Notes: generated by a model not told the origin, from the sequence alone. Numbered from the stretch's first letter, positions 1 to 7,942 are shown. The stretch is DNA of 19,899 nucleotides from CAZYWA01 sp964650975 [NCBI: uncultured bacterium] (GCA_964650975.1 CAZYWA010000088.1:1-19899), one strand, 5' to 3'. Made by a program: numbers and translations.

Positions 1-800
1 ACGGCGCCGTTGGGCGTGAACGCGATCGTGGACACCGCGCCCACGGGCGTGGTCGGCGGGAGCGCGATGACCCGCACCAAGCCACCGTCCGCCGTGCGCC
101 ACAGTCGGATCGTGCCGTCGAGGCTCGACGCCGCGAGCAGCGTGCCGTCGGGCGAGTACGCCACCTGTGTCACCTGGTCCGCGAAGCCGCCCAGCGATCG
201 CAGCAGGGCACCGTCCGACACCCGCCACACCTTCACCGCGCCACCCTGGTCGCCGACGGCGAGGCTCAGGCCGTCCGGCGAATACGCGACCGATCGAACC
301 CGGCTGCCCTGAGAGAGCGTCCGCACCAGCACGCCGTCCGACATCCGGTAGAGCTTGGCGTTGCGGTCGTCGCCACCCGACGCGAGCAAGCTGCCGTCCG
401 GGGAGAACTGCACCGAGTGCGTGGCGTTCTGGTGCCCCGCCAGCGCGTAGACCAGCATCCCGTCGGACACACGATAGACCTTGAGGTTCGACGTGGTGCC
501 GTTGGTGCGTCCCTCGGCGATCAAGCCACCGTTCGGCGAGAACGCCACCGAGTTGATGCCGCTCTTGTCGCGGATGGTGCGCACCAGCGCTCCGTTCCCG
601 GCGTTCCGGATCGTGACCAGCTGGCCGCCACCGGCGTCCGCGAGCAGGCTGCCGTCCTTCGAGAACGCCACGGTTCCCGCGCCGTCGCTCGCCTGCCACA
701 CGACCTTGGGCGCCCCTTGCGCCTGGGCCGATGAAGCCACCGCGAGTGCGGCCAGCACCGCGCCACCTTGGATCCACTTCCTTGCCATTCGGACGACCAT
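1..800 (-). CDS. Exported WD40-repeat beta-propeller protein (3' end missing)
   Basis: The minus-strand frame is open from the ATG at 798-800 to the window edge, giving 266 residues without a stop. The start is preceded by GGGGAGG six bases upstream, a strong ribosome binding site; an alternative ATG lies four codons in. Residues 1-28 form a Sec-type signal peptide (basic N-terminus, Ala/Val/Leu core, Ala-x-Ala before Gln28). From about residue 40, units of roughly 42 residues recur, each with VAFSPDG-LLAS- and VSDG-LVRTL-like segments, typical of WD40 blades. Five blades are visible and a sixth begins at about residue 257. The family forms beta-propeller scaffolds that bind proteins; the signal peptide points to a periplasmic or secreted protein. 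No enzymatic domain is visible in this part. It is transcribed divergently from the acyl-CoA dehydrogenase operon and shows no clear functional link to it. The domain assignment is firm; the ligand is unknown. Confidence 0.88.
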   Translation of the reverse strand, partial: MVVRMARKWIQGGAVLAALAVASSAQAQGAPKVVWQASDGAGTVAFSKDGSLLADAGGGQLVTIRNAGNGALVRTIRDKSGINSVAFSPNGGLIAEGRTNGTTSNLKVYRVSDGMLVYALAGHQNATHSVQFSPDGSLLASGGDDRNAKLYRMSDGVLVRTLSQGSRVRSVAYSPDGLSLAVGDQGGAVKVWRVSDGALLRSLGGFADQVTQVAYSPDGTLLAASSLDGTIRLWRTADGGLVRVIALPPTTPVGAVSTIAFTPNGA

Positions 801-936
801 TTCGCGCCTCCCCCTCGCCGCGGGCCGGATGCCGGCGGCAACGCTCTCCACCCCGCCCGCATTCGTACCGGCGGCACCTTCGGTTCTGGCGGGCGGCGAT
901 GGGACGTTCTCGCCGCCGGTTGACACTCCTTCGTTT

Positions 937-951
937 TTGACGGATCGTCAA
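937..951. promoter_or_regulatory. Putative TetR-family operator, palindrome TTGACG-GAT-CGTCAA
   Basis: A perfect 6-3-6 inverted repeat lies 34 bases before the GTG start of the first acyl-CoA dehydrogenase, in the gap between divergent genes. Short palindromes of this kind are typical of TetR-family repressor sites, and such repressors often control acyl-CoA catabolic operons. A -35-like TTGACA sits at 920-925, so a bound protein could block the promoter, although no good -10 box is visible. No regulator gene lies within the window. Function is inferred from symmetry and position only. Confidence 0.45.
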
Positions 952-985
952 TTCGCGCCGAGTCCGACTCGTCCCGAGCATCACC

Positions 986-2131
986 GTGGAATTCGACTGG
1001 TCGCCCGAGGACGAAGCGCACCGCCGCGAGTTCCGCACGTTCCTGGGCGAGGTGCTGCCGGCCGACTGGGAGACGATCGCCCAGCACGGACCCGGAAGCG
1101 ACGCGCAAGCGGAATTCTCGTTCCGCTTCTGCGAGCAGATGGCGGAGCGCGGCTGGCTCACGCAGCACTGGCCTCGCGAGTACGGCGGCCAGGACGCCGA
1201 CCCGTGGCGCCACTCGGTGATCGGCGAGGAGTGCTGGGCGATCGGCGAGCCGCGCGGCCCCCAGTACATGAACGTGAACTGGATCGGGCCCGCGATCATG
1301 CGCTTCGGCACCGACGAGCAAAAGCGCCTCCATTTGCCGCTCATCTCCGCGGGACGCGTGCTCTGGTGCCAGGGCTTCTCCGAGCCCGACGCCGGCAGCG
1401 ACCTGGCCGCGCTGCGCACCCGCGCCGTGCGCGACGGCGACGACTACCTGATCGACGGCAGCAAGATCTGGACGTCCTACGCGAACCACGCCCAGTACTG
1501 CTTCTTGCTGGTGCGAACCGATCCCGCGAGCAAGCGCACCCGCGGGCTCTCGGTGCTCTTGGTGCCGATGAACACGCCTGGCATCGAGGTTCGCGAGATT
1601 CCCTCGGTGGTGGGCGATCGCTACTTCCACGAGGTGTTCTTCACCGGCGCGCGAGTGCCGGTGAGCTGCCGGCTCGGCGAGGAGAACGCCGGCTGGGACA
1701 CGGTGAGCTACGCGCTCCAGTTCGAGCGCGTGGGCGCCGCGCGCTACGCGCGAGCGGCGCGGACGCTCGACCGGCTGGTCGAGCTGTGCCGCGAGCGCGG
1801 CCTCACCCGCGATCCGCTGGTGATCGACCGGCTCGCCGAGGCGCGCGCGATCTGCGAGGCCGCACGGCTGCTCAACTACCGGGTGATCGACCAGCGCGCT
1901 CACGGCTCCCCGCCCAGCGCCGACACCCAGATCGCGCGCGTGGCCGGCACCAGCGCCGACCGCCACGTGGGCGAGCTGACGCTCGAGCTACTGGGTGTCG
2001 AGGCGATGGAATCGGGCTCGTTCGCCGACGCCAACTTCCGCCTCTCGATGACCGCCGGAGTAGCGGTGGGGGCCACCGAGATCCAGCTCAACCTGATCGC
2101 GAGCCGGGTACTTGGCTTGCCCAGCGAGTGA
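986..2131 (+). CDS. Acyl-CoA dehydrogenase, large subunit type
   Basis: This 381-residue flavoprotein oxidises acyl-CoA to the 2-enoyl-CoA, passing electrons to ETF. FSEPDAGSDL (131-140) and IDGSKIWTSYANHA (156-169) match the FAD and substrate-binding middle domain of the family; length is normal for a full subunit. At the position of the MCAD catalytic Glu, the usual YEGTSEIQ motif reads AVGATEIQ (360-367), with Val in place of Glu. Glu247 in LQFERV lies where isovaleryl- and long-chain enzymes carry their base on helix G, so it is the probable catalytic residue. GTG at 986 is the only usable start after the in-frame stop at 938-940; the ribosome binding site is weak. It opens a five-gene operon and is followed by a short subunit, suggesting a heteromeric enzyme. 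The substrate is unknown; steroid or branched side chains are possible by analogy. Confidence 0.92.
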   Translation: MEFDWSPEDEAHRREFRTFLGEVLPADWETIAQHGPGSDAQAEFSFRFCEQMAERGWLTQHWPREYGGQDADPWRHSVIGEECWAIGEPRGPQYMNVNWIGPAIMRFGTDEQKRLHLPLISAGRVLWCQGFSEPDAGSDLAALRTRAVRDGDDYLIDGSKIWTSYANHAQYCFLLVRTDPASKRTRGLSVLLVPMNTPGIEVREIPSVVGDRYFHEVFFTGARVPVSCRLGEENAGWDTVSYALQFERVGAARYARAARTLDRLVELCRERGLTRDPLVIDRLAEARAICEAARLLNYRVIDQRAHGSPPSADTQIARVAGTSADRHVGELTLELLGVEAMESGSFADANFRLSMTAGVAVGATEIQLNLIASRVLGLPSE

Positions 2132-2203
2132 TGCGGTGGCGACAACGGACACGCGCCGCAGACGCGTGGTGAGCGCAGCGAACCGGCTCCCCGAGGAAAC
2201 ATC

Positions 2204-3148
2204 GTGAATTTCGAGCCGAGCGACGATCAGCGGGCGATTCTCGACGCGGTCGAGGCGCTGCTCACGCGTCACGCGGGCCCCAAGCGTGCGGCCCTGGTGC
2301 GGCAGCACGGCGGTTACGACGAGGCCCTCCACCAGGCGCTCGCGGAGGGTGGATTCACCACCATCGCGCGCCAGGAGGGCATGGGGCTTCTGGAAGCGGC
2401 CCTCATCGCGGAGCGCGTCTCTCGCCACGCGGGTGTGGTGCCGTTCGCGGCGCAGGCGCTGGTCGCGGCGGGGCTCACGAGCGAAGAGATCACCGGCCCG
2501 GTGGCGCTCGCGTTCGACTGGGACGTCGGCGAGCCGGTGCGGTTTCTGGCGCAGGCTCGAACGCTGGTGTTCGGCGACGACGACGGCGTGAAGCTGGTGA
2601 CCCCCGAGCCCATCGACGTCGAGCCGGTCGCGTCCGACTTCGGCTACCCGATGGGGCGGCTCCGGGCAGGTTTCACCGCGCGAGGACGCCCGCTCGGCGG
2701 CGGCGCGCAGGCGCGATTGAGCAGCCTGTGGAACCTGGCGATCGCCGTCGAGGCCACCGGCGCCATGGACGCGGCGCTCCAGGTCACCGTCGACTACCTC
2801 AAGGTCCGGAAGCAGTTCGGCCGCACCATCGGCTCGTTCCAGGCGGTGCAACACCGGCTCGCCGGGTGCAAGGTGCTGGTCGAAGGCAGCCGCTGGCTCG
2901 CCTACGAGGCGGCCTACAAGAACGCCGATCCGGAAGCCAGCGCCACGGCGGCCACGTACGCGAGCGCCGCGGCGGCGCAGGTCGCCCGCGAGACCCACCA
3001 GCTCTCGGGCGCGATCGGCTTCACCCGCGAGTACGATCTGCACGTGTGGACCCTGCGGCTGCAGGCGCTCACGCTCGAGCTGGGCGGAATCTCCGGACAC
3101 CGGCGGGTACTCGCCGCGCTGCGCTGGAACCTCGACGGCGAAGGCTGA
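2204..3148 (+). CDS. Acyl-CoA dehydrogenase, short (small-subunit) type
   Basis: A 314-residue member of the acyl-CoA dehydrogenase family, about 60-70 residues shorter than a full homomeric enzyme. The C-terminal helical domain is clear: RKQFGRTIGSFQAVQHRLA (202-220) contributes the Arg, Phe and Gln that contact FAD in the family, and HQLSGAIGFT (265-274) is the second FAD-facing motif. The middle domain is reduced and lacks the usual SEPxAGSD motif. No acidic residue is seen at the helix-G position (around 176-183, WNLAIAVE) in an ER context, nor at the YEG position near 292-296 (LELGGIS). It is therefore likely a non-catalytic or FAD-sharing partner of a large subunit, most simply the product of the gene 72 bp upstream. 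GTG at 2204 is supported by GAGGAA five bases before it. Confidence 0.88.
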   Translation: MNFEPSDDQRAILDAVEALLTRHAGPKRAALVRQHGGYDEALHQALAEGGFTTIARQEGMGLLEAALIAERVSRHAGVVPFAAQALVAAGLTSEEITGPVALAFDWDVGEPVRFLAQARTLVFGDDDGVKLVTPEPIDVEPVASDFGYPMGRLRAGFTARGRPLGGGAQARLSSLWNLAIAVEATGAMDAALQVTVDYLKVRKQFGRTIGSFQAVQHRLAGCKVLVEGSRWLAYEAAYKNADPEASATAATYASAAAAQVARETHQLSGAIGFTREYDLHVWTLRLQALTLELGGISGHRRVLAALRWNLDGEG

Positions 3149-3199
3149 TCCGGACATGAGCCTTCCGTCCCTGGCTTTCCGTCGTACCGTCCCCTCGTC

Positions 3200-4177
3200 A
3201 TGACCCTCGATTTGCGCTGGGGCTCCGAGCAGCAAGCGATCGCGGACGCGGTCGCAAAGCTGTGTCGCGATCGGGTGACCCCCGCGGCGGTCGACGCGAC
3301 GGCGGGGCGCTTTCCGCATGAGATCTGGGCGGCGATCGCCGAGCTCGGATTCCTGGCGCTCGGCACCCCCGAGGGCGGCGGCGGCGCGCTCGAGATGGTC
3401 GCCGCCGTCGAGGTCATGGGAGGCGCGGCCGTTCCCGGTCCGATCACCGAGACGTTCTTCGCAACTCGCTTGCTCGAGACGGAGGAGCGCGAACGCGTGG
3501 CCAGCGGCGCCGCGATCGTCTCGGTCGTGAGCGGTACGCTGGTTCCGTGGGCCGAGGTCGCGTCGACCTTTCTGCAGATCGACGGCGACCGGGTTCGGCG
3601 CGTCGATCTCGATGGACCGCTCGCTCCGCTCGAGACTCTCGCGGGCGAGCGCTGGGCACGAGGTGCGACCAAGCCGGCCGGCGACTTCGCGGACGCCTCG
3701 CAAGCACTCGTCCTTTACGACCTGGCGCGCGCCGCCTATCTCGGGGGCGCCGGCCATCGGTTGGTGTCGACGGCCGCCGAGCACGCGCGCGGCCGTATCC
3801 AGTTCGGAAAATCGATCGGCCGGTTTCAGGCGGTCGCGCATCCGCTCGCCGACTGCGCGATGCACCTCTCGGCGGCGGTGGCGCTCACCCGCGCCGCCGC
3901 GTTTCACTTCGATGGCGGTGCGGCGGGCCACGCGCGCGGCCTCGCGGGTGCTGCGCTGCGATCGAGCCGCGCCGCGGCGCTCGACGCCGCAAACGTCGCC
4001 CATCAAGTCTTCGGGGCGCTCGGCATCACCCTCGAGGGACCCGCGTATCGCGTGTCGCGCCGAATCCGGCAGCTCGCTTCGTTCGCGTCGGCGGGCGGCC
4101 GCGAGGACGCGGCGATCCTCGCTCACTTCGGCGTGGTGGAAGGCCAGCCCGCACCGCGCCCGGGAGACCGGCCATGA
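3200..4177 (+). CDS. Second short-type acyl-CoA dehydrogenase subunit
   Basis: This 325-residue protein has the acyl-CoA dehydrogenase fold. Its N-terminal part holds helical segments of the family (WAAIAELGFLALGTPE around 43-58). The C-terminal domain has RIQFGKSIGRFQAVAHPLADC (199-219), the FAD-contacting block, and HQVFGALGIT (268-277). The middle beta domain is shortened and degenerate, without SEPxAGSD, and the C-terminus replaces the YEG motif by Ala/Arg/Gly-rich sequence. It resembles the preceding short subunit in architecture but is clearly diverged, so it is a second partner type rather than a recent copy. Its stop overlaps the next start by ATGA (4174-4177), indicating translational coupling with the crotonase gene. 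Pairing with the large subunit encoded at the end of the operon is inferred from the 2:2 count. Confidence 0.85.
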   Translation: MTLDLRWGSEQQAIADAVAKLCRDRVTPAAVDATAGRFPHEIWAAIAELGFLALGTPEGGGGALEMVAAVEVMGGAAVPGPITETFFATRLLETEERERVASGAAIVSVVSGTLVPWAEVASTFLQIDGDRVRRVDLDGPLAPLETLAGERWARGATKPAGDFADASQALVLYDLARAAYLGGAGHRLVSTAAEHARGRIQFGKSIGRFQAVAHPLADCAMHLSAAVALTRAAAFHFDGGAAGHARGLAGAALRSSRAAALDAANVAHQVFGALGITLEGPAYRVSRRIRQLASFASAGGREDAAILAHFGVVEGQPAPRPGDRP

Positions 4178-5043
4178 CACACGTCTCGCGATACGCCGAG
4201 ATCGATCTCGAGAAGCCGCTCGCCGGCCTGCGCTACGAGAAGCGAGGTGGCATCGCGCGCATCACCCTCGACCGCCCCGAGCGCGGCAACGCGCTGGCGC
4301 CGTCGATGCACGCCATGGTGCGCGCGGTTTGGTGCGACGTGCGCGACGATCCAGAGGTGCGGGTCGCGATCGTCGCCGCCGCGGGCGAAAAGCACTTCTG
4401 CACCGGCTTCGACGTGGTGACCGAGGAAGAGACATCCGAGGTCTTCATCAACCAACCGCTCGCGCAGTCGGTCTTCTGGTCGCCCTACCAGAACCAGGTA
4501 TGGAAGCCGGTGATCTGCGCGGTGAACGGGCTCTGCGTCGGCGGCGGGCATCACTTCGTGGTCGACGCGGACATCGTGCTGGCGTCGCGGAACGCGGCGT
4601 TTCTCGACAGCCACGTGAACGTCGGGATGGTGGGGGCCGTCGAGAACATCGGGCTCGCCAAGCGGCTGCCGCTCGGCACCGCGCTGCGGATGACCCTCAT
4701 GGGCAAGCACTACCGGCTGGGCGCCGAGCGCGCGCATCAGCTCGGGCTGGTCGACGAGCTGGTCGATGCACCCGCCGACCTGATGCCGCTCGCCGAGACC
4801 ATGGCCGCGCAGATGCTCGGCAACTCGCCGCAGGCGATGGCGCTTTCCAAGCAAGCGATCTGGGGCGGGCTGGAACAGGGCTACGCGCAAGCGCTCGAGC
4901 ACGGCTGGACGCTCTTGCGCTCTCACTGGATGCACCCGGATTTCGTCGAGGGGCCGAAGGCCTTCGGGGAGAAGCGAGCGCCACGCTGGGAACCGGACGC
5001 GAACGCGGGAATTCCGGGCGCGGGAAAGAAACCGGACTCATGA
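4174..5043 (+). CDS. Crotonase-superfamily protein (enoyl-CoA hydratase/isomerase-like) with both catalytic Glu replaced by His
   Basis: A 289-residue crotonase-fold protein. ARITLDRPERGNAL (28-41) is the N-terminal family signature; KHFCTGFDV (73-81) and CVGGG (121-125) form the oxyanion hole that holds the acyl-CoA thioester. In enoyl-CoA hydratase 1 two Glu act as acid and base, in GGGCEL and in PEV/PEI segments. Here the first reads GGGHHF with His127 and the second DSHVNVG with His147, so standard hydration chemistry is doubtful. The residues are unambiguous in the DNA (cat cac; agc cac). I recall similar 'DxHVxxGMV' crotonases in other bacteria, so this is probably a subfamily trait rather than decay. 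The start ATG overlaps the upstream stop. Possible roles include hydration by another mechanism, hydrolysis, isomerisation or retro-aldol/Claisen chemistry on the enoyl-CoA made by the flanking dehydrogenases. Confidence 0.86.
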   Translation: MTHVSRYAEIDLEKPLAGLRYEKRGGIARITLDRPERGNALAPSMHAMVRAVWCDVRDDPEVRVAIVAAAGEKHFCTGFDVVTEEETSEVFINQPLAQSVFWSPYQNQVWKPVICAVNGLCVGGGHHFVVDADIVLASRNAAFLDSHVNVGMVGAVENIGLAKRLPLGTALRMTLMGKHYRLGAERAHQLGLVDELVDAPADLMPLAETMAAQMLGNSPQAMALSKQAIWGGLEQGYAQALEHGWTLLRSHWMHPDFVEGPKAFGEKRAPRWEPDANAGIPGAGKKPDS

Positions 5044-5077
5044 CACGTCCCGGCGGCTCGATCGCGAGAACCTAGAC

Positions 5078-6196
5078 ATGGATCTCTCCTTCACCCCCGA
5101 ACAGCTCGCGTTTCGCGACGAGGTGCGCGAGTTCCTGCGCGACTTCGGCGACGTCGACGGCTTCATGTGCCAGGTCCGGGCCTGGCCGCGCGTGCGAGCG
5201 ATGTTCCGGGCCATGGCCGAGCGCGGATGGCTGGCGCTCTCGTGGCCCGCGGAGCACGGCGGGTTGGGCCGCGGCCTGATCGACGAGTTCATCCTGTGGG
5301 ACGAGGTCGCGTACGCGCGCGCCGCCCGCAACCCGCTCGCGGCGGGTATCGTCGCGAAGACCCTCATCCGCCACGGCAGCGAGGAGCAAAAGCGCGCCTG
5401 GCTGCCGTCGATCCGCGCCGGCGAGGCGCATTTCTCGCTCGCCTACTCCGAGCCCGAAGCGGGCAGCGATCTGGCGTCGCTGCGCACCCGCGCCGAGCGG
5501 CGCGGCGACGGCTACCTGGTGAACGGCCAGAAGTGCTGGCAGTCCTACACCCAGGACATGGATTTCCTGTGGCTCCTGGCACGCACCGGAAGCCAGGAAA
5601 GCCGCGGACGCGGACTCTCGCTCTTCGTGGTCGACAAGCAGGCTCCCGGAGTCGTGGTGCGGCCGCTGCCCACCATGGACGGCGATCAGCTTCACGAGAT
5701 CTTCTTCGAGAACGTCCTAGTGCCCGCCGCCCACCGCGTCGGCCCCGAGAACGGCGCCTGGACGATCATGGGCGAGGCGCTGGCCGACGAGCGCCACATC
5801 CAGTTTCCACCCGGCCGGGTGCGGCGCGATTTCGAGGAGTTGGTGACCTTCCTCGATCGCTGCAGGCTGCTCGGCGAGCCGAGCGTGCGCTCCCGGCTCG
5901 CCGATCTCGGGACACGAGTCCTCGAAGTCGAGATGCACGCACTGCGCGTCCTCGACACCATGGGCCGTGGCGAGCCCGCGGTGAGCGAAGCGGCCGCGAA
6001 CAAGATCGCGCACACGCTCGCGTGTCAGCGGATCGCCCGGGAAGCGTTCGAGCTGGCCGGCACCGAGGCCGCCGCCGATCCGCGCATGCAGCTCCTCTGG
6101 CAGGTCTCGATGTACGAGACCATCGGCGGCGGCACCTCGGAGATCATGCGCAGCCTGGTCGCCCGCCACGCACTCGGTCTGGAAGCTATCGGTTGA
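5078..6196 (+). CDS. Acyl-CoA dehydrogenase, second large subunit type
   Basis: A 372-residue acyl-CoA dehydrogenase of normal length. YSEPEAGSDLASLRTRA (123-139) and VNGQKCWQSYTQDMDFLWLL (148-167) are the FAD/substrate-binding middle domain; TIGGGTSEIMRSLVARHALG (348-367) is the C-terminal family motif. In the last motif Gly351 stands where MCAD has its catalytic Glu, while Glu238 in ADERH lies at the helix-G base position of isovaleryl/long-chain enzymes. The usual RxxFGxxxxxxQ block of the C-terminal domain is not recognisable around 250-262, another hint that FAD binding is completed by a partner subunit. The gene follows the crotonase after 34 bp, with a weak GAGAA upstream. It is the last gene of the operon, and its last 11 bases overlap the end of the convergent SGNH gene. 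Confidence 0.9.
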   Translation: MDLSFTPEQLAFRDEVREFLRDFGDVDGFMCQVRAWPRVRAMFRAMAERGWLALSWPAEHGGLGRGLIDEFILWDEVAYARAARNPLAAGIVAKTLIRHGSEEQKRAWLPSIRAGEAHFSLAYSEPEAGSDLASLRTRAERRGDGYLVNGQKCWQSYTQDMDFLWLLARTGSQESRGRGLSLFVVDKQAPGVVVRPLPTMDGDQLHEIFFENVLVPAAHRVGPENGAWTIMGEALADERHIQFPPGRVRRDFEELVTFLDRCRLLGEPSVRSRLADLGTRVLEVEMHALRVLDTMGRGEPAVSEAAANKIAHTLACQRIAREAFELAGTEAAADPRMQLLWQVSMYETIGGGTSEIMRSLVARHALGLEAIG

Positions 6197-7853
6197 CGGG
6201 CTTCGCGACGATCAGCGGTGCGAGCGCCTGCGCGAGCGCCATCGCCATGACTTCGTTGCCGCGCGGTGCCAGGTGGGCGCGGTCCATGAACAGGAACTCG
6301 TCGCGGTGGCGCGCGAACTCGGGATTGGGGTCGGCGACGGGGACGTTCGCTTCCGCGGCGAGCTGGTCGAGCAGCCGGTAGCCCGCGGAGATGCCGGGCT
6401 CCGGCGTGAGACCGTAGACCGTGTCGAGCGTGGGCTCCTTGACCAGGATCAGGTGAGCACCGGCCGAGCTCGCGATCCGGATCAGCTCGCGGAACCGATC
6501 CTCCGTCGTGTGACCTTCGTCGTAGACGTTGTTCTCGATCGAGCTCACCACCACGTACGCGTCTCGCAAGTCGGCGGCCTGGCGCTCGACGATGCGCACC
6601 ACGTCGCCGACGTTCGCCGAGTCGGCGCCCATGTTCCACACCCGTGCTCGGACACCGACGTCCGCGGCGAGGTGCGCCTCGAGGAGGCTCGGATAGCTGG
6701 GGACCGTGCCCGTTTCGAAGGGCGCGCCGCGTACCGTCGATCCGCCGTACACCGCGACGTCGGCCGCACCGGGCGGCGCCGTGGGACGCGGGAACGACGC
6801 AGGATTCACCAGCGCCACGGCTCGCAGACCCTGCAGCACGGCACCCGTCACGAGCGGTGTCAGCACCACGAACGCGGGCACCAGCAGGGCCGGGTGCACC
6901 ATCCAGCCGTGTGGCCCGCCGCGAAGCCGCCGGTGAACGAGGTCGCGGATCGCCATGAAGCCCACGCACCACGCGAGCGTTCCGACCGAGAACGCCCGGA
7001 AGAAGAAACGCGTGTCGGGCGTGACGAGCGCCAGGGTCAGGATTCGCGGCAGCGCGCTGTCCGCCACCAGCACCAGCGAGATGCACGCCAGGAACGCGTC
7101 GATCGAGCCCCCGTTTCGTTGACTGGGGAAGAGCCGCGCCGCCAGCCGCGCGCAAGGTCTCGAGAGCGCCCACGCGAGCAGCAACCCGATCGGCACGGCC
7201 GCGAGCGGGCTCCTCGAGAGCTCGATCGGCGACAGGGCTCGAATTCGCCGACCGTCCGCCGCTTCGAGCGACACCACGTGGACACGATCGTAGAGCCGCT
7301 CGATGCTCGGCGGGAAAAGTGCCAGCTCCAGGTTTCCGGCTCCGTGCGCGAGAGCCGCGGCCGGCATGCGCGCGACCGGCCGGCCGTCGACCGACACGAG
7401 AATGACACCGGGTCCCCGCTCGACCCGCACCGTACCCACGTCGGGAACCGGGGGAAGCGGACTTCGGGCGACCACCGCCCCGCTCTCGAACGTGAGCAGC
7501 GCGCTCTCGAGCGGCGGACCCGGGCTCAGCCGGACGGCAACGAAGCCGCCCTCCGCACGCGACGGAATCAGCGTCAACGCCTCGCCCGCACCGAGCCGGT
7601 AGGCGAGGTCGAGCCGCCCCCAGTCGCCCCCGCGCGGCACGGCCAGCGCGGCATGGGCGAGCGCCAGCGAGTGCGTGCCGGGGGATGGATGGCGAAGCAG
7701 ACCATCCGGCGCCGCGAGCGGCGGCAGGATCCAGGTCGACCACACCAGCAACACCCACGGCACCACGCAAAGGCCGAAGAGCACCCTGCGTGCCCAAGCA
7801 GACCATCGCGAACCGTGCGTGCTTGCGGCGGGGTTTGGTTCCGCGGAGAGCAT
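6186..7853 (-). CDS. Multi-pass membrane protein with C-terminal SGNH/GDSL-hydrolase domain
   Basis: The 555-residue product has a transmembrane helix at about 24-44, a probable beta-rich extracytoplasmic region (60-210, with VILVSVDGRPVARM), four further hydrophobic segments (about 217-231, 252-276, 287-303, 321-346) and a C-terminal SGNH domain. The domain shows block I VYGGST (368-373, Ser372), block II NMGADSAN (Gly409), block III SSIENN (Asn441/442) and block V MDRAHLAPRG with Asp524 and His527. SGNH enzymes are Ser-His-Asp esterases, and membrane-bound ones often transfer or remove acyl groups on cell-surface glycans; that role is inferred. The ATG at 7853 was chosen; a TTG at 7910 would add 19 Arg-rich residues. 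No strong ribosome binding site is seen at either. It is divergent from a second SGNH gene. Confidence 0.8.
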   Translation of the reverse strand: MLSAEPNPAASTHGSRWSAWARRVLFGLCVVPWVLLVWSTWILPPLAAPDGLLRHPSPGTHSLALAHAALAVPRGGDWGRLDLAYRLGAGEALTLIPSRAEGGFVAVRLSPGPPLESALLTFESGAVVARSPLPPVPDVGTVRVERGPGVILVSVDGRPVARMPAAALAHGAGNLELALFPPSIERLYDRVHVVSLEAADGRRIRALSPIELSRSPLAAVPIGLLLAWALSRPCARLAARLFPSQRNGGSIDAFLACISLVLVADSALPRILTLALVTPDTRFFFRAFSVGTLAWCVGFMAIRDLVHRRLRGGPHGWMVHPALLVPAFVVLTPLVTGAVLQGLRAVALVNPASFPRPTAPPGAADVAVYGGSTVRGAPFETGTVPSYPSLLEAHLAADVGVRARVWNMGADSANVGDVVRIVERQAADLRDAYVVVSSIENNVYDEGHTTEDRFRELIRIASSAGAHLILVKEPTLDTVYGLTPEPGISAGYRLLDQLAAEANVPVADPNPEFARHRDEFLFMDRAHLAPRGNEVMAMALAQALAPLIVAKPVNR

Positions 7854-7870
7854 TCGTGTGCGGTGGATTC

Positions 7871-7900
7871 TTGCACGTGCCGGAGCGCCGCGCGTAGATT
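7871..7900 (+). promoter_or_regulatory. Possible sigma70-type promoter for the SGNH-DUF5989-GT2 operon
   Basis: TTGCAC at 7871-7876 and TAGATT at 7895-7900 are separated by 18 bases and match the -35 and -10 consensus at four of six positions each. Transcription would start near 7907, giving a leader of about 36 bases before the ATG at 7943. The site lies between the two divergent SGNH genes. It is a consensus match only and could be chance. Confidence 0.35.
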
Positions 7901-7942
7901 CGCCGCCCAACCGCGCCGCCGGGCGTTCCCGCGGTCTGCCGC

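Noticed and set aside
2132-2203. Possible hairpin in the gap between the first two ACAD genes
   Set aside because: Only a four-base GCGG/CCGC stem with mismatches inside and no T-tract; not a credible terminator.
5040-5075. Eleven-codon frame starting with ATG overlapping the crotonase stop
   Set aside because: Too short, without recognisable features. It may act in translational read-on to the next ACAD but cannot be supported as a gene.
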